Positions 35,982-46,152 of a stretch of DNA of 64,000 bases are shown piece after piece. The notes beneath the pieces are model-generated. The model saw nothing but the letters and a program-made list of their open reading frames with translations. It was not told the DNA's origin and searched no databases. The position numbers and the translations under genes are program-made. Positions within the stretch are counted from its first letter, which is position 1. Each line of letters begins with the position of its first letter. The DNA comes from Heliocidaris erythrogramma. Its lineage: Eukaryota > Echinodermata > Echinoidea > Camarodonta > Echinometridae. Location: NCBI GenBank assembly GCA_025617745.1, contig CM046866.1, forward strand, positions 13,895,725 to 13,959,724, given 5' to 3'.

Positions 35982-37167
35982 GTCCGAAGAGAACAGTGGG
36001 AGACATCTTATCGTTGTAAAACATTTGATTTAGTCTATTGACCTTGCTCATTCATTTGTTCCATCTATATTTATATCCATTTGGATAGATCTGTTTCAAC
36101 AATTAAAAAAAAAAACAAATTAACAATCAATCCTTCTGACCTTTTGAAGTGTGTATATAGACCACTTGGTTTCAATCTTTCTTTATTTTTTTCTCTTTAA
36201 AAGTACTGTACTTGTTAATCACTGGATTTAAAGGAAAATTAATGTTCATGCATCCGTTTGGGTTATGTCTTGAGTTTGAACACTGAGCATTTTGCTATTT
36301 TTCAATTTCAAGTTTTTCTTCTTCTTCTTCTTCAGATTACATCTGCCTCCTTCAGGGTTTTTTTTATTATTATTCTTACATACTTACTACATTCTGGAGG
36401 TGTCAATTTTATACACATCAAGAATATTTATTTTTTTGTGCTAATATTTAATTTAAAATGACTCAGGGTAGTGCCCTGAGGGCACTTACAAATTATGTTG
36501 TAGAGATGCTATGTCTGTGCTTACACCTGGTGAAACTAGTGATACATTTTAATTTGCATATACTCTGTATGAGTTTTATAGGCCAGGCCCTAGCTGCCCT
36601 ACTGAGTTGTTTCTTTAAGTATTTATGATTTGGTGGGTCATGCTGGGCGAGCTGGCCAAAATTTAAAAAATTGTATAGTTATATTCTCCAATTCTCTAGT
36701 TACTCAATTACTTGTAACAAAGAAAAAATAGAAACTTCTTTTTATCACTTAATATTCAGTGGTATCTTTGAAAATCAAAATATCATTTGTAATTGTATTT
36801 CTGTAGCCAGTTTGTGACACTTGCTAGACAAATGAAAATGTTGGATTTGGCTGTGTACTGCTGCTACTGTTGTTCTGGTATTCCCTTGCGTGTCTTGTGC
36901 AGGACCGGATTTTGATTTGAGGCCCTGCATTTCCATCTTGCGCATGGATTCCCTTGTGTTATGGTTACTTCAATTTTGCTTGTTTTTCTTTATTCATTTT
37001 TTTTATTCTTTTGTTTCTATGAATGGCAGATTGCATGTATATACACTACAGTATTTTGAAGAACCATATCTTCTCTGTTATAAGTTGAGCATTGTACATG
37101 TATGGTGGTGGTGTTGGTTCTCTTTTTTCATTCTGGTTTTGGGGAACAGGTGTATTTCTCAACAACA
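35982..37167 (+). other. LINE inter-ORF region
   Basis: About 1.2 kb without a supported ORF, T-rich, with pyrimidine runs. Much longer than the short spacers usual in L1. It might hold an internal promoter, splice site or ribosome entry signal; none can be named from the sequence. Confidence 0.7.
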
Positions 37168-40100
37168 ATGTATATAAAGCTCCATTCTTTCAATTGTAGA
37201 GGGTTGCAAGATTATTTCAAGAGGAAAAAGATTTTTCATTATATGAGATCCCTTAAAACTGATATTTTATTTCTTCAAGAAACTCATTCAGATTTAAATG
37301 ATGAAAAATTATGGAAAGCTCAGTGGGGTGAAACTGCCTTTTTTGCTAGTTTTGCTTCAAATAGTAGAGGTGTGGCAATTCTTATCAGAAATTCCATAAA
37401 TACCAAAGTAAAAGCTATTAATAAGGACCCTAATGGAAGATTTTTGATAATAAGTGCAACATTAAATGAACTCCCGGTTACTCTAGTAAATGTTTATGGA
37501 CCAAATAATGATGACCCTGATTTTTTACTAAAAGTGTTTGCTGAGATTGACAAGTTTAACAATGAATTTATTATAGTAGGAGGTGATTTTAATGCAGTTA
37601 TTGGTGAGATTGATTACCAGGGTTCGAGAGAACACCACTCTAATGTAAAAGCTAGTGAAATGCTAAATGTACTAATGGAGGAATATGGACTTTGTGATGT
37701 GTGGAGATCTTTCCATCCAGGTTTGAAAAAGTATACTAGACACCAAAGATCCCCTCGGGCACTATCTAGGTTGGATTTTATTTTATTGTCAAATAATTTT
37801 CTGGATAATTGTAAGAAATCCCAAATTTTGCCTGGAATCCAGTCAGATCATTCTGTTGTTTCAGTTGAATTCAATGATAATCAACCTTTGAAGGGTAAGG
37901 GCTATTGGAAACTCAACACACATTATTTATATCATGACAATGATTTTGTTAATTTGATAAAGGATAAAATCAAGGATTTTAAACTTATTCATCAGGAATC
38001 CCAGTGCAATGACAACATACTTTGGGACTCTTTTAAATGCTTCATTACAGGAGTCTGTATAGAATATTCTGCTCGGAAGAAAAAACAAAGAAATTTAGAA
38101 AAAAATAAATTATTAGCTGATATTGATACAATTAAATTACAGTTATCTTTGAGCAATACTCGTGCATCTGATGACCCCCTACTTTTACAGTTGGAGGAGC
38201 TTGAAATTAAACTCGATAAAATTTATGAATTTGAAACTAAGGGTCTGATAACTCGATCCAGAACTAGGTGGTTAGAGGAAGGTGAGAGGAGCAGTAAGTA
38301 CTTTTGCAATTTGGAAAACAGAGGTTGGCAAAGGAAGAATATTAATAGACTTAAGGATAACCAAGGTACTTTATTAACAAACTCCAGTAAGATTTTGAAG
38401 AATATACATGATTTTTACGCCAAGTTATATTCAATACCAGATGATAATTCAAATTCTATAGATGAGGATGTCCTCAACAATGCAATTTTTGGTAACATAT
38501 CCATTCCTCAATTATCTGAAGATGACAAAAAAATTTTGGAGACCCCTTTCTCCAGAAATGAAATATACGAAGCAATTAAATCAATGAAAATGAATAAAGC
38601 TCCAGGTTTAGATGGGCTTCCTGCTGAATTTTACTTAGTATTTTGGAATGACATTTGTGATATGCTGATAAACTCCTTTAATTTTTCCTTGCAGAATAGC
38701 TCCATGTCTTCATCACAAAGAAATGGTATTATCACTCTCCTTCCTAAAAAAGACAGAGATCCCCTGTTAATTAAAAATTATCGGCCTATAACTCTTTTGA
38801 CCACAGACTACAAAATTTTAGCAAAATGTCTAGCTAATCGATTGAAACGATGTTTGCACACCCTTATTCATCCTGACCAATCTGGTTTCATGAAAGGTAG
38901 AAATATTGGTCACAATATTCGTTTTATTTTGGATATCATTGAATATACTGATTTTAAAAACATTCCAGGTGCAATTTTGTTACTCGATATTGAAAAGGCA
39001 TTTGATAGTGTTTCTCACAATTTTTTATTTCAAACTTTGAAGAAGTTCAATTTTGGTCAAAATTTTATCAATACTGTGAAGACCTTATATTCTTCTCGTG
39101 TCAGTTATGTGTTGAATAATGGATTTTTAACAGAATGCATTTCAATGAAGAGAGGTATTTTTCAAGGTTGTCCTATTTCTCCATACTTATTCTTATTTGT
39201 TATTGAAATAATGGCTCTTTCCATACGTCAAAATGATCAAATCAAAGGTATTCCATTACAAAATAATACTGAAGCTAAGATTTCTTTATTTGCAGATGAT
39301 TCGGTGTGTTTTTTAGATGGGTCCAATAATTCATTTTCTCAACTTTTTGCTACCTTAGCTACTTTTGGGAAATACTCTGGTTGTAAAATCAATGTTAATA
39401 AAACTGAAGCAATATGGATTGGTTCACAAAAAGGAAGCCAAGATTTTCCTTATATCAACCAGGGAGTAACTTGGAAATCATCTCAATTTAAAAGTCTTGG
39501 AGTAAATTTTTCTTTGAATTTAAGCCTACTTTATTGCTTAAACTATAAGGAGAGATTGAAAAAAATGGAAAATACAATAAATTGCTGGCGAATGAGAAAT
39601 CTTTCTCTAATAGGAAGGATTTGTGTAATTAAAGCACTTGTTCTGCCACAGCTGATTTACCTATTCTCAGTCCTCTGTATTAAAATACCTCGCTCCTTTT
39701 TCACTGAGTTGAATAGTATCTTTTACAAGTTTATTTGGAATGGGGGCAGAGATAGAGTCCAAAGAATAGCTATGTGTAATGATTATAAAAATGCTGGTCT
39801 TAAAATGATTGACCCCTTAAAGTTTGCCACTGCCCAGAAGATGACATGGGTTAGATATCTTCTGGACGATAATTTTCATGCTTCTTGGAAATGTGTTGAA
39901 CTTTTTTTTTTGGAAGAATTTAATCGTGATGTTTCCCTTTTATGGAAGTCTAATGCCCCGGAATGTGTCTTGAACGCCTTGGGTAATACGCAGTTAGCCG
40001 ATTCTTTGCGTTCGTGGTATTTATACAGGGAAGAAGCCACTAAGGAATTTTATGGCTTCAAATTCTCAGAATTAAGTGCATGTCAATCATTGTGGTATAA

Positions 40101-40953
40101 TAAGTTAATTCGTTCTAAATCCAAACCTTTTTTCTATTACGACTCATGGTTTGAAAAGAATATTTTTACCATCTACGACTTGTTTAATCCACCCCTCCCG
40201 GGCCATAAGCTTTTCGAAGAACTGATACTAGATTTTGGCATTCCCTCCTCAGATAGAAGAAAATTTAATTTTTTATTGAAAAATATCCCAGAAGAGTGGA
40301 TGGTGAATTTTGATGTTGATATTATTGGTGTTCATGACACTATAGTTTCAAATCTATTTAATTATAAGAAAATTCCCAAGAATGTATATAATGTACTACT
40401 TGGTGCTTATACCCCAACCAAGAGATACACCTTTTGGAACGACATTTTATTGCTACCTGCTAATATTAACTGGGAAAAAATTCATTTGACTAATTTCTTT
40501 TGTACTCTTGATACTAAACTGAGATCTTTTTATTTTAAATTATTTCATAAAGCTATAGCATTGAATGATTTCCTTTTTAAGATCAAAAGGAAAGAATCGC
40601 CTAATTGCTCTTTATGTGGAAAGAAAGAGGAAACCCTAATTCATTTATTCTGTGAGTGTGAAAAAGTTACACCAGTTTGGCATGATTTTTTGATTGTAAT
40701 CTCACAGAAAATGAACTCACACATTACTGTAACTAATTTTGAAAAGCTTTTTGGTATATGCAGTGATAAATTTGTCTCATATTTGTTTTTGCTGTTGAAA
40801 TATCATATTTATTACTGCAAGTTTAACAATTTGCTTCCCAATTTTGTCATATTTAAATCTTTTGTTAAGAAACAAAAAGATTTAGAGTATTTGATAGCCA
40901 AAAAGAGAAACAAACTATCTATACACTTTAAAAAATGGCGTTTTGAAATCTAG
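37168..40953 (+). CDS. LINE ORF2: endonuclease and reverse transcriptase
   Basis: About 1261 aa from MYIKLHSFNCRGL. The ATG at 37102 is in frame, but the endonuclease fold starts right at MYIK, so 37168 is preferred. Apurinic-type endonuclease motifs: NCRGL, LQETHSD, NVYGPN, GGDFNAV, SRLDFILL, SDHSVV. Reverse transcriptase: LPKKDRDPLLIKNYRPITLL, catalytic LLLDIEKAFDSVSH, FQGCPISPYLF and LFADDSVCFL. The C-terminal Cys/His knuckle CSLCGKKEETLIHLFCEC is typical of the L1/Tx1 group. ORF2 nicks the target and primes reverse transcription there. No frame break was found. Confidence 0.93.
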   Translation: MYIKLHSFNCRGLQDYFKRKKIFHYMRSLKTDILFLQETHSDLNDEKLWKAQWGETAFFASFASNSRGVAILIRNSINTKVKAINKDPNGRFLIISATLNELPVTLVNVYGPNNDDPDFLLKVFAEIDKFNNEFIIVGGDFNAVIGEIDYQGSREHHSNVKASEMLNVLMEEYGLCDVWRSFHPGLKKYTRHQRSPRALSRLDFILLSNNFLDNCKKSQILPGIQSDHSVVSVEFNDNQPLKGKGYWKLNTHYLYHDNDFVNLIKDKIKDFKLIHQESQCNDNILWDSFKCFITGVCIEYSARKKKQRNLEKNKLLADIDTIKLQLSLSNTRASDDPLLLQLEELEIKLDKIYEFETKGLITRSRTRWLEEGERSSKYFCNLENRGWQRKNINRLKDNQGTLLTNSSKILKNIHDFYAKLYSIPDDNSNSIDEDVLNNAIFGNISIPQLSEDDKKILETPFSRNEIYEAIKSMKMNKAPGLDGLPAEFYLVFWNDICDMLINSFNFSLQNSSMSSSQRNGIITLLPKKDRDPLLIKNYRPITLLTTDYKILAKCLANRLKRCLHTLIHPDQSGFMKGRNIGHNIRFILDIIEYTDFKNIPGAILLLDIEKAFDSVSHNFLFQTLKKFNFGQNFINTVKTLYSSRVSYVLNNGFLTECISMKRGIFQGCPISPYLFLFVIEIMALSIRQNDQIKGIPLQNNTEAKISLFADDSVCFLDGSNNSFSQLFATLATFGKYSGCKINVNKTEAIWIGSQKGSQDFPYINQGVTWKSSQFKSLGVNFSLNLSLLYCLNYKERLKKMENTINCWRMRNLSLIGRICVIKALVLPQLIYLFSVLCIKIPRSFFTELNSIFYKFIWNGGRDRVQRIAMCNDYKNAGLKMIDPLKFATAQKMTWVRYLLDDNFHASWKCVELFFLEEFNRDVSLLWKSNAPECVLNALGNTQLADSLRSWYLYREEATKEFYGFKFSELSACQSLWYNKLIRSKSKPFFYYDSWFEKNIFTIYDLFNPPLPGHKLFEELILDFGIPSSDRRKFNFLLKNIPEEWMVNFDVDIIGVHDTIVSNLFNYKKIPKNVYNVLLGAYTPTKRYTFWNDILLLPANINWEKIHLTNFFCTLDTKLRSFYFKLFHKAIALNDFLFKIKRKESPNCSLCGKKEETLIHLFCECEKVTPVWHDFLIVISQKMNSHITVTNFEKLFGICSDKFVSYLFLLLKYHIYYCKFNNLLPNFVIFKSFVKKQKDLEYLIAKKRNKLSIHFKKWRFEI

Positions 40954-41927
40954 TTTTGCCATTCTATGTCTACTTATAACTCCTTCCTTTCCTCACTTTA
41001 TTATGATCTGATACATGTATGTAATACTAAGTATTAGATGTAATATGTACTGTCTTGTCAACTTCTCTACTAATATTCCTGTCCCGCTATACAGAGATAA
41101 TTTTCCCCATTACATAATGCTGGGAATTCTATAGTGAATTTTTTGTATTACATGTCTGCATGTGTAACGTTTGTTCATAAGTCACACTGCCACTGTACAA
41201 CATGAGCGATAACCTCGAACTGGAATTGGGTCATTGGTTTATGCATGTTTTCCTACGTTACTTTCAGGAATGTGTTGTCCATTTGATTTTCTCACGCTCA
41301 GCAGTTTTTGTTTTGACTGCCTGATGGCTGGAATGGGCGGGATCGGGATGCTGTTGGGCGATCTGTCTGTCACGTGTTGTGGAGATTGATTGTGTAGTTT
41401 GCGAAGGGAGGTGGGGAGGGGTGGTTGTGTGATTGAGTGTTAGGGTGAGGGTATGGAATTGTGGGTAGGGGGTGTGTATGTGGGGTGGGGTTGTGTGTGT
41501 GTGTGTGTGCGTGCGTTAGGGTGTGTGTGTGTTGGGGGAGTATGGCAGATCGTCTCATTTCTCGTTTCTGCTCCTTCCAATCTTTTTGGTGGCCTGAGCT
41601 TCCATTTGTATTGTGGACGGCAATACATGTATTTAGTTTTACGTTGGGTCCAACGTAATTGTCAGATTTTGATGCAATCCGATCTTGGGGTTCTGGCTCA
41701 TGTACATATATGAAAGTCTTATAACTTTTAATATTTCTATACATGTACTCTGCTATTTTTATTTTTATTATATTTTATTTTTTCTGTTTTTTTTGGGGGG
41801 GTTTTTTTTATCATCTTAATTATTTGTAAATATCTTGATTTGTCATTAATTTTTATATATAACAATGTTTGTATCTGCTTGAAAGTTTTTTATGTTTGTG
41901 AACTCTCAATAAATACACAATTAAAAA
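40954..41927 (+). other. LINE 3' untranslated region
   Basis: Contains a GT-rich stretch near 41453-41540 and ends ctcaataaatacacaatt plus a short A-run. No coding signal. Confidence 0.8.
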
Positions 41928-41943
41928 AATAATGAAGTTCTGC
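41928..41943. repeat. LINE target duplication, right (16 bp)
   Basis: Same 16 bases as 34936-34951. Confidence 0.88.
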
Positions 41944-43757
41944 AGAAAAAAGTGTTATATATGTTCGCAAGACATTTCATATTCTTAGCTGTTTACACCA
42001 TGAAATAGAAGAGATATTCAGCTTTATTATGGTATAGGTCACTATGCTTAGCAAGTTGTCTGGATCTTACTGTTTAAACTTTAACACGGCACATATTCCC
42101 GAAATATTACACTTCGTATGAACAATAGCGCCAGTGCGGTATTATGGAGCTTCGTAACTCAATAATGAAGTTCTGCAGAAAAAAAGTGTTATATATGTTC
42201 GCAAGACATTTCATATTCTTAGCTGATTACACCATGAAATAGAGGAGATATTCAGCTTTATCATGGTATAGGTCACTATGCTTAGCAAGTTGTCTGGATC
42301 TTACTGTTTAAACCTCAACACGGCACATATTCTCGAAATATTACACTCCGCATTAGAGCGCTCGTACTGTATTATGGAGCTTCGTAACTCAATAATGAAG
42401 TTCTGCAGAAAAAAGTGTTATATATGTTCGCAAGACATTTCATATTCTTAGCTGTTTACACCATGAAAAAGAAGAGATATTCAGCTTTATTATGGTATAG
42501 GTCACTATGCTTAGCAAGTTGTCTGGATCTGACTGTTTAAACTTCAACACGGCACAAATTCTTGAAATATTACACTCCGCATTAAAGCGCTCGTACTGTA
42601 TTACGGGACTTCACCTTACTCAATAATGAAGTTCGGCAGAAATAGTGTTGTAAATGTTCGCAAGACATTTCATATTCTTAGCTGATTACACCATGAAATA
42701 GAGGAGATATTCAGCTTTATCATGGTATAGGTCACTATGCTTAGCAAGTTGTCTGGATCTTACTGTTTAAACCTCAACACGGCACATATTCTCGAAATAT
42801 TACACTCCGCATTAGAGCGCTCGTACTGTATTATGGAGCTTCGTAACTCAATAATGAAGTTCTGCAGAAAAAAGTGTTATATATGTTCGCAAGACATTTC
42901 ATATTCTTAGCTGTTTACACCATGAAATAGAAGAGATATTCAGCTTTATTATGGTATAGGTCACTATGCTTAGCAAGTTGTCTGGATCTTACTGTTTAAA
43001 CTTCAACACGGCACAAATTCTTGAAATATTACACTCCGCATTAAAGCGCTCGTACTGTATTACGGGACTTCACCTTACTCAATAATGAAGTTCGGCAGAA
43101 ATAGTGTTGTAAATGTTCGCAAGACATTATTCTTAGCTGATTACACCATGAAATAGAAGAGATATTCAGCTTTATCATGGTATAGGTCACTATGATTAGC
43201 AAGTTGTCTGGATCTTACTGTTTAAACCTAAACACGGCACATATTCCCGAAATATTACACTTCGTATGAACAATAGCGCCAGTGCGGTATTACGGGGCTT
43301 CACCTTACTCAATAATGAAGTTCGGCAGAAATAGTGTTGTAAATGTTCGCAAGACATTTCATATTCTTAGCTGATTACACCATGAAAAAGATGAGATATT
43401 TAGCTTTATCATGGTATAGGTCACTGTGCTTAGCAAGTTGTCTGGATCTTACTGTTTAAACTTCAACACGGCACATATTCTCGATATTATTACGCTTCGC
43501 ATGAACAATAGCGCCAGTGCAATATTCTATGGAGCTTCGTAACTCAATAATGAAGTTCTGAAGAAAAAAGTGTTATAAATGTTCGCAAGACATTTCATAT
43601 TCTTAGCTGATTACACCATGAAACAGAGGGGATATTCAGCTTTATGATGGTATAACTCACTATGCTTAGCAAGTTGTCTGGATCTTACTGTTTAAACTTC
43701 ACCCCGGCACATAGTCTCGAAATATTACACTCCGCCTTAAATCGCTTGTATTGTATT
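41944..43757 (+). repeat. Satellite array, left arm part 2 (8 monomers)
   Basis: Anchors at 41966, 42200, 42429, 42659, 42888, 43118, 43348 and 43584. The last unit is divergent (ccccggcacatagtc) and stops at the 3' end of the protease gene. Confidence 0.95.
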
Positions 43758-43758
43758 A

Positions 43759-46097
43759 CTACATTGGTAGTAAATCTCTCTCCAAAAGCTCTCTAAGCAT
43801 TACGCTTCTGATTCCGGACAGAGTGTCTGATTTCGAATCGAATGTCAGTCGTTTACCTTTCATTAGAGATCGACCATACATGCAGATAAAAGTTCCGCAA
43901 TTATTAGCATCGTTCTGGGTTGGGAACCCACTTGGGACAACTATCTTCCATCGACTGATATTATCATGTAGATAGAAGGAATCTACATCAGTTCTAAGTG
44001 CACGAAGATATTCACACAAGTAGATAGCTCGATTTGCAGCCATTATTGTTGCTTCAGATGCACCACCCATTGGATCCATGATAGATAAAATGAAATAATT
44101 GGGCTCTACCACAAAAAGAACCCAGTGCTTACTGTAGGAAAATGGAATTAAAACTAGGTTCCTAAGTACCCAGTTTCGTGTCCTGTTCAGAAGGCTAGCC
44201 TCTCGAGCATACCAGTTTTGAGATCTGTTACAAGTTATTTTGCTGCCTGCCCAGCAAGCATTCATTAACAATATTTCATCACGAGAAGATCCTATGCTAT
44301 CTTTAACAAAATTCAAATAAGCGTCAATAACAGCGTCATTAAACCAATTATCACTTGCAAGAATGGACAAATCTCGCTTGTGCAATTCAAACTTGCCTAC
44401 TTTGTGACATTGAGGCAGGATTTCGTCATAGAATGTGGGATATACATGATATAGTTCAAGAATTTCGCTATTAAATCCGTGAGGCAAGTTTACAAATACA
44501 CCTACCGGGTATGGATTTTCTGAAATACTTATTTTCCTGAAAACGTTGGGGGTTTGGACAGCATTATATGTTAGCAACATGTTTCTCCCATGCACAATCT
44601 CAATTAGTTCATCCAGTTTAGTGTTGGATTTTTGATTGCCATCTTCCAGGAAAGTCTGCTTCCCAACTCTTCGATATTTCTTTACACCATCAGCGTCAAA
44701 TACCGTCACAAAGCGAAGCTTGTAAGATCTCTGCCCAAATTCTTTTGAACATGCTGTTAGTGAATCTTCAATATAAAATCGGGTTCTGTCGTTAATTGCC
44801 CCTACAATACCATTAGCAGAGGTAGCAATTTTGTACTTTCGTACAATGTGTTCTCTATCGCATTTGCATACAGATTTTTTCATCATGTTATGAGAGCGCA
44901 TTACATTCTCAACGGACATATCGAGACTATGAAAATGTTCAAAAAATGGTATTATGTCTACATAGTCTGATACCCACTGTTTGCAATTTAAACATTCGTC
45001 ACGACATAGAACTTTGATTGCTGTATCTATGTTTTTTTGATGTAATTCAAATAATCCAGCCTTCACAAGTTCTTGCATAGTCTTAAAATTGAGCTCTTGA
45101 ATGTCATCATTTCCTGAAGGCATAACAGAAATCAAATCATTGGTCGCCGTATTTAAATTTTGGCTCTCTGATGAAACACACATCTCTAACGTTTTATGGT
45201 AAATTGCTATATACGCAGACCTGTCTGAGTCATTTTGATTTGTTTCATCGTCTACAAGACGTCGGACACGATCGTCATCAATGAGCACGTACCGATCTTG
45301 TGTCTTGACTACTGAGGTGTAGTGCCCTAAATTGGCGAAATTGCCGTGGTGGCGTATAACAGAAACTAACTCATAGTTGGACACTGATTTTCCAGTATCA
45401 ACAGAGATTTTTTCTTGCACATTAACTCTTGAATTAAGCTTCAACATATGACCACTATCTGTAGTCAAGCCAGTCGATCTTTGAATTTGCATGATTAGCA
45501 TATTTGGACAATGTATGATATCTCTAGAAAGTTCGGCAGTTTGACTAGAACATTTATTGCATTTAAATTTTATTTTCTCTTTATGCTTCATCTGCCTAAT
45601 GATTATATCTTGAATAGACAATCGCTGATCTTTCGCACTTGGAATAGTCAATGTCCATACATTCTCATGCTCAAGTGTCAATGTTGTATTTTTGCACAAA
45701 ATGCAAGTTTTTTGAACTTGCCAAGTTCCATTACATAATTTCGTAAGTCCACAAGTCCGTAAGAAAGGGATTATCAAACTAACAATAAATCCATGAGCAT
45801 CTTGTTGATTTCCAATACGAAAATGACATGCATTGCTTACAGCATAAAGGGCACTACTTAGCTCGTCTATGAGTAGGGTGGAACCGTTTTGCATTGACAA
45901 GCGTTTTAACAGTTTAAAAACCTCCTCAAATGCTTTGTTTTTCGTATCGTCATCGGTTAAACATGGGATGCTGTCAAAGTCTTCAAGGACAGAACGGAGT
46001 GGAGAAAATGCAAGTATTGCCTGAATAACTGAATTGAACCAGCAGTAATTTAGGCGTTTTGTATCCCGCTTAAATGGGCAAATTGACCCTTCTGTCT
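43759..46097 (-). CDS. USP-Ulp1 double-protease protein of the transposon
   Basis: The open frame runs from a stop at 46123 to TAG at 43759. The coding exon probably starts at a splice acceptor (ATTCAG) at 46098. The N-terminal half is a ubiquitin-specific protease: Cys box LNYCWFNSVIQ (Cys codon 46042-46044), QQDAHGF, two Cys pairs (CILC, CNKC) of the zinc-ribbon kind, His box GHYTSVVK (His 45322-45324). The C-terminal third is a Ulp1/SENP C48 protease: DNWFNDAVIDAYL, KHWVLFV (His 44125-44127), MDPMGG (Asp 44074-44076), QNDANNCGTF (Cys 43897-43899). All catalytic residues are present. Ulp1 proteases occur in several MULE-type transposons; a fused USP is unusual. The first in-frame ATG (45894-45892) lies downstream of the Cys box, so a spliced upstream exon is needed for a full enzyme. 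It may deubiquitinate or deSUMOylate the transposase or host factors; that is inference. Confidence 0.82.
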
Positions 46098-46152
46098 CTG
46101 AATGTATTTCAGTGGATTTTTTTTAGGGGCTCTCTGGTAAACGCCAACCTTT

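Larger units (their letters stand above)
34952..41927 (+). mobile_element. Full-length L1-like LINE nested in the satellite
   Basis: About 6976 bp: a 127-bp leader, ORF1, a 1.1-kb inter-ORF region, ORF2, and a 974-bp 3' region with aataaa about 20 bp before a short A-run. It is flanked by a 16-bp duplication of satellite sequence. Removing the element and one duplication restores a 233-bp monomer spacing across the junction (34741 to 41966). Both ORFs are open and the 5' end is not truncated, so the insertion is recent and possibly still active. The L1/Tx1 group is inferred from ORF1 type and ORF2 motifs. Confidence 0.93.

Noticed and set aside
37102..37167. Upstream ATG of LINE ORF2 as the true start
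   Set aside because: The extra 22 residues are hydrophobic and precede the point where the endonuclease fold begins; 37168 fits the family better.
41370..41744. Thr/His/Pro-rich frame in the LINE 3' region
   Set aside because: Produced by the GT-rich tract; the region is LINE 3' UTR.
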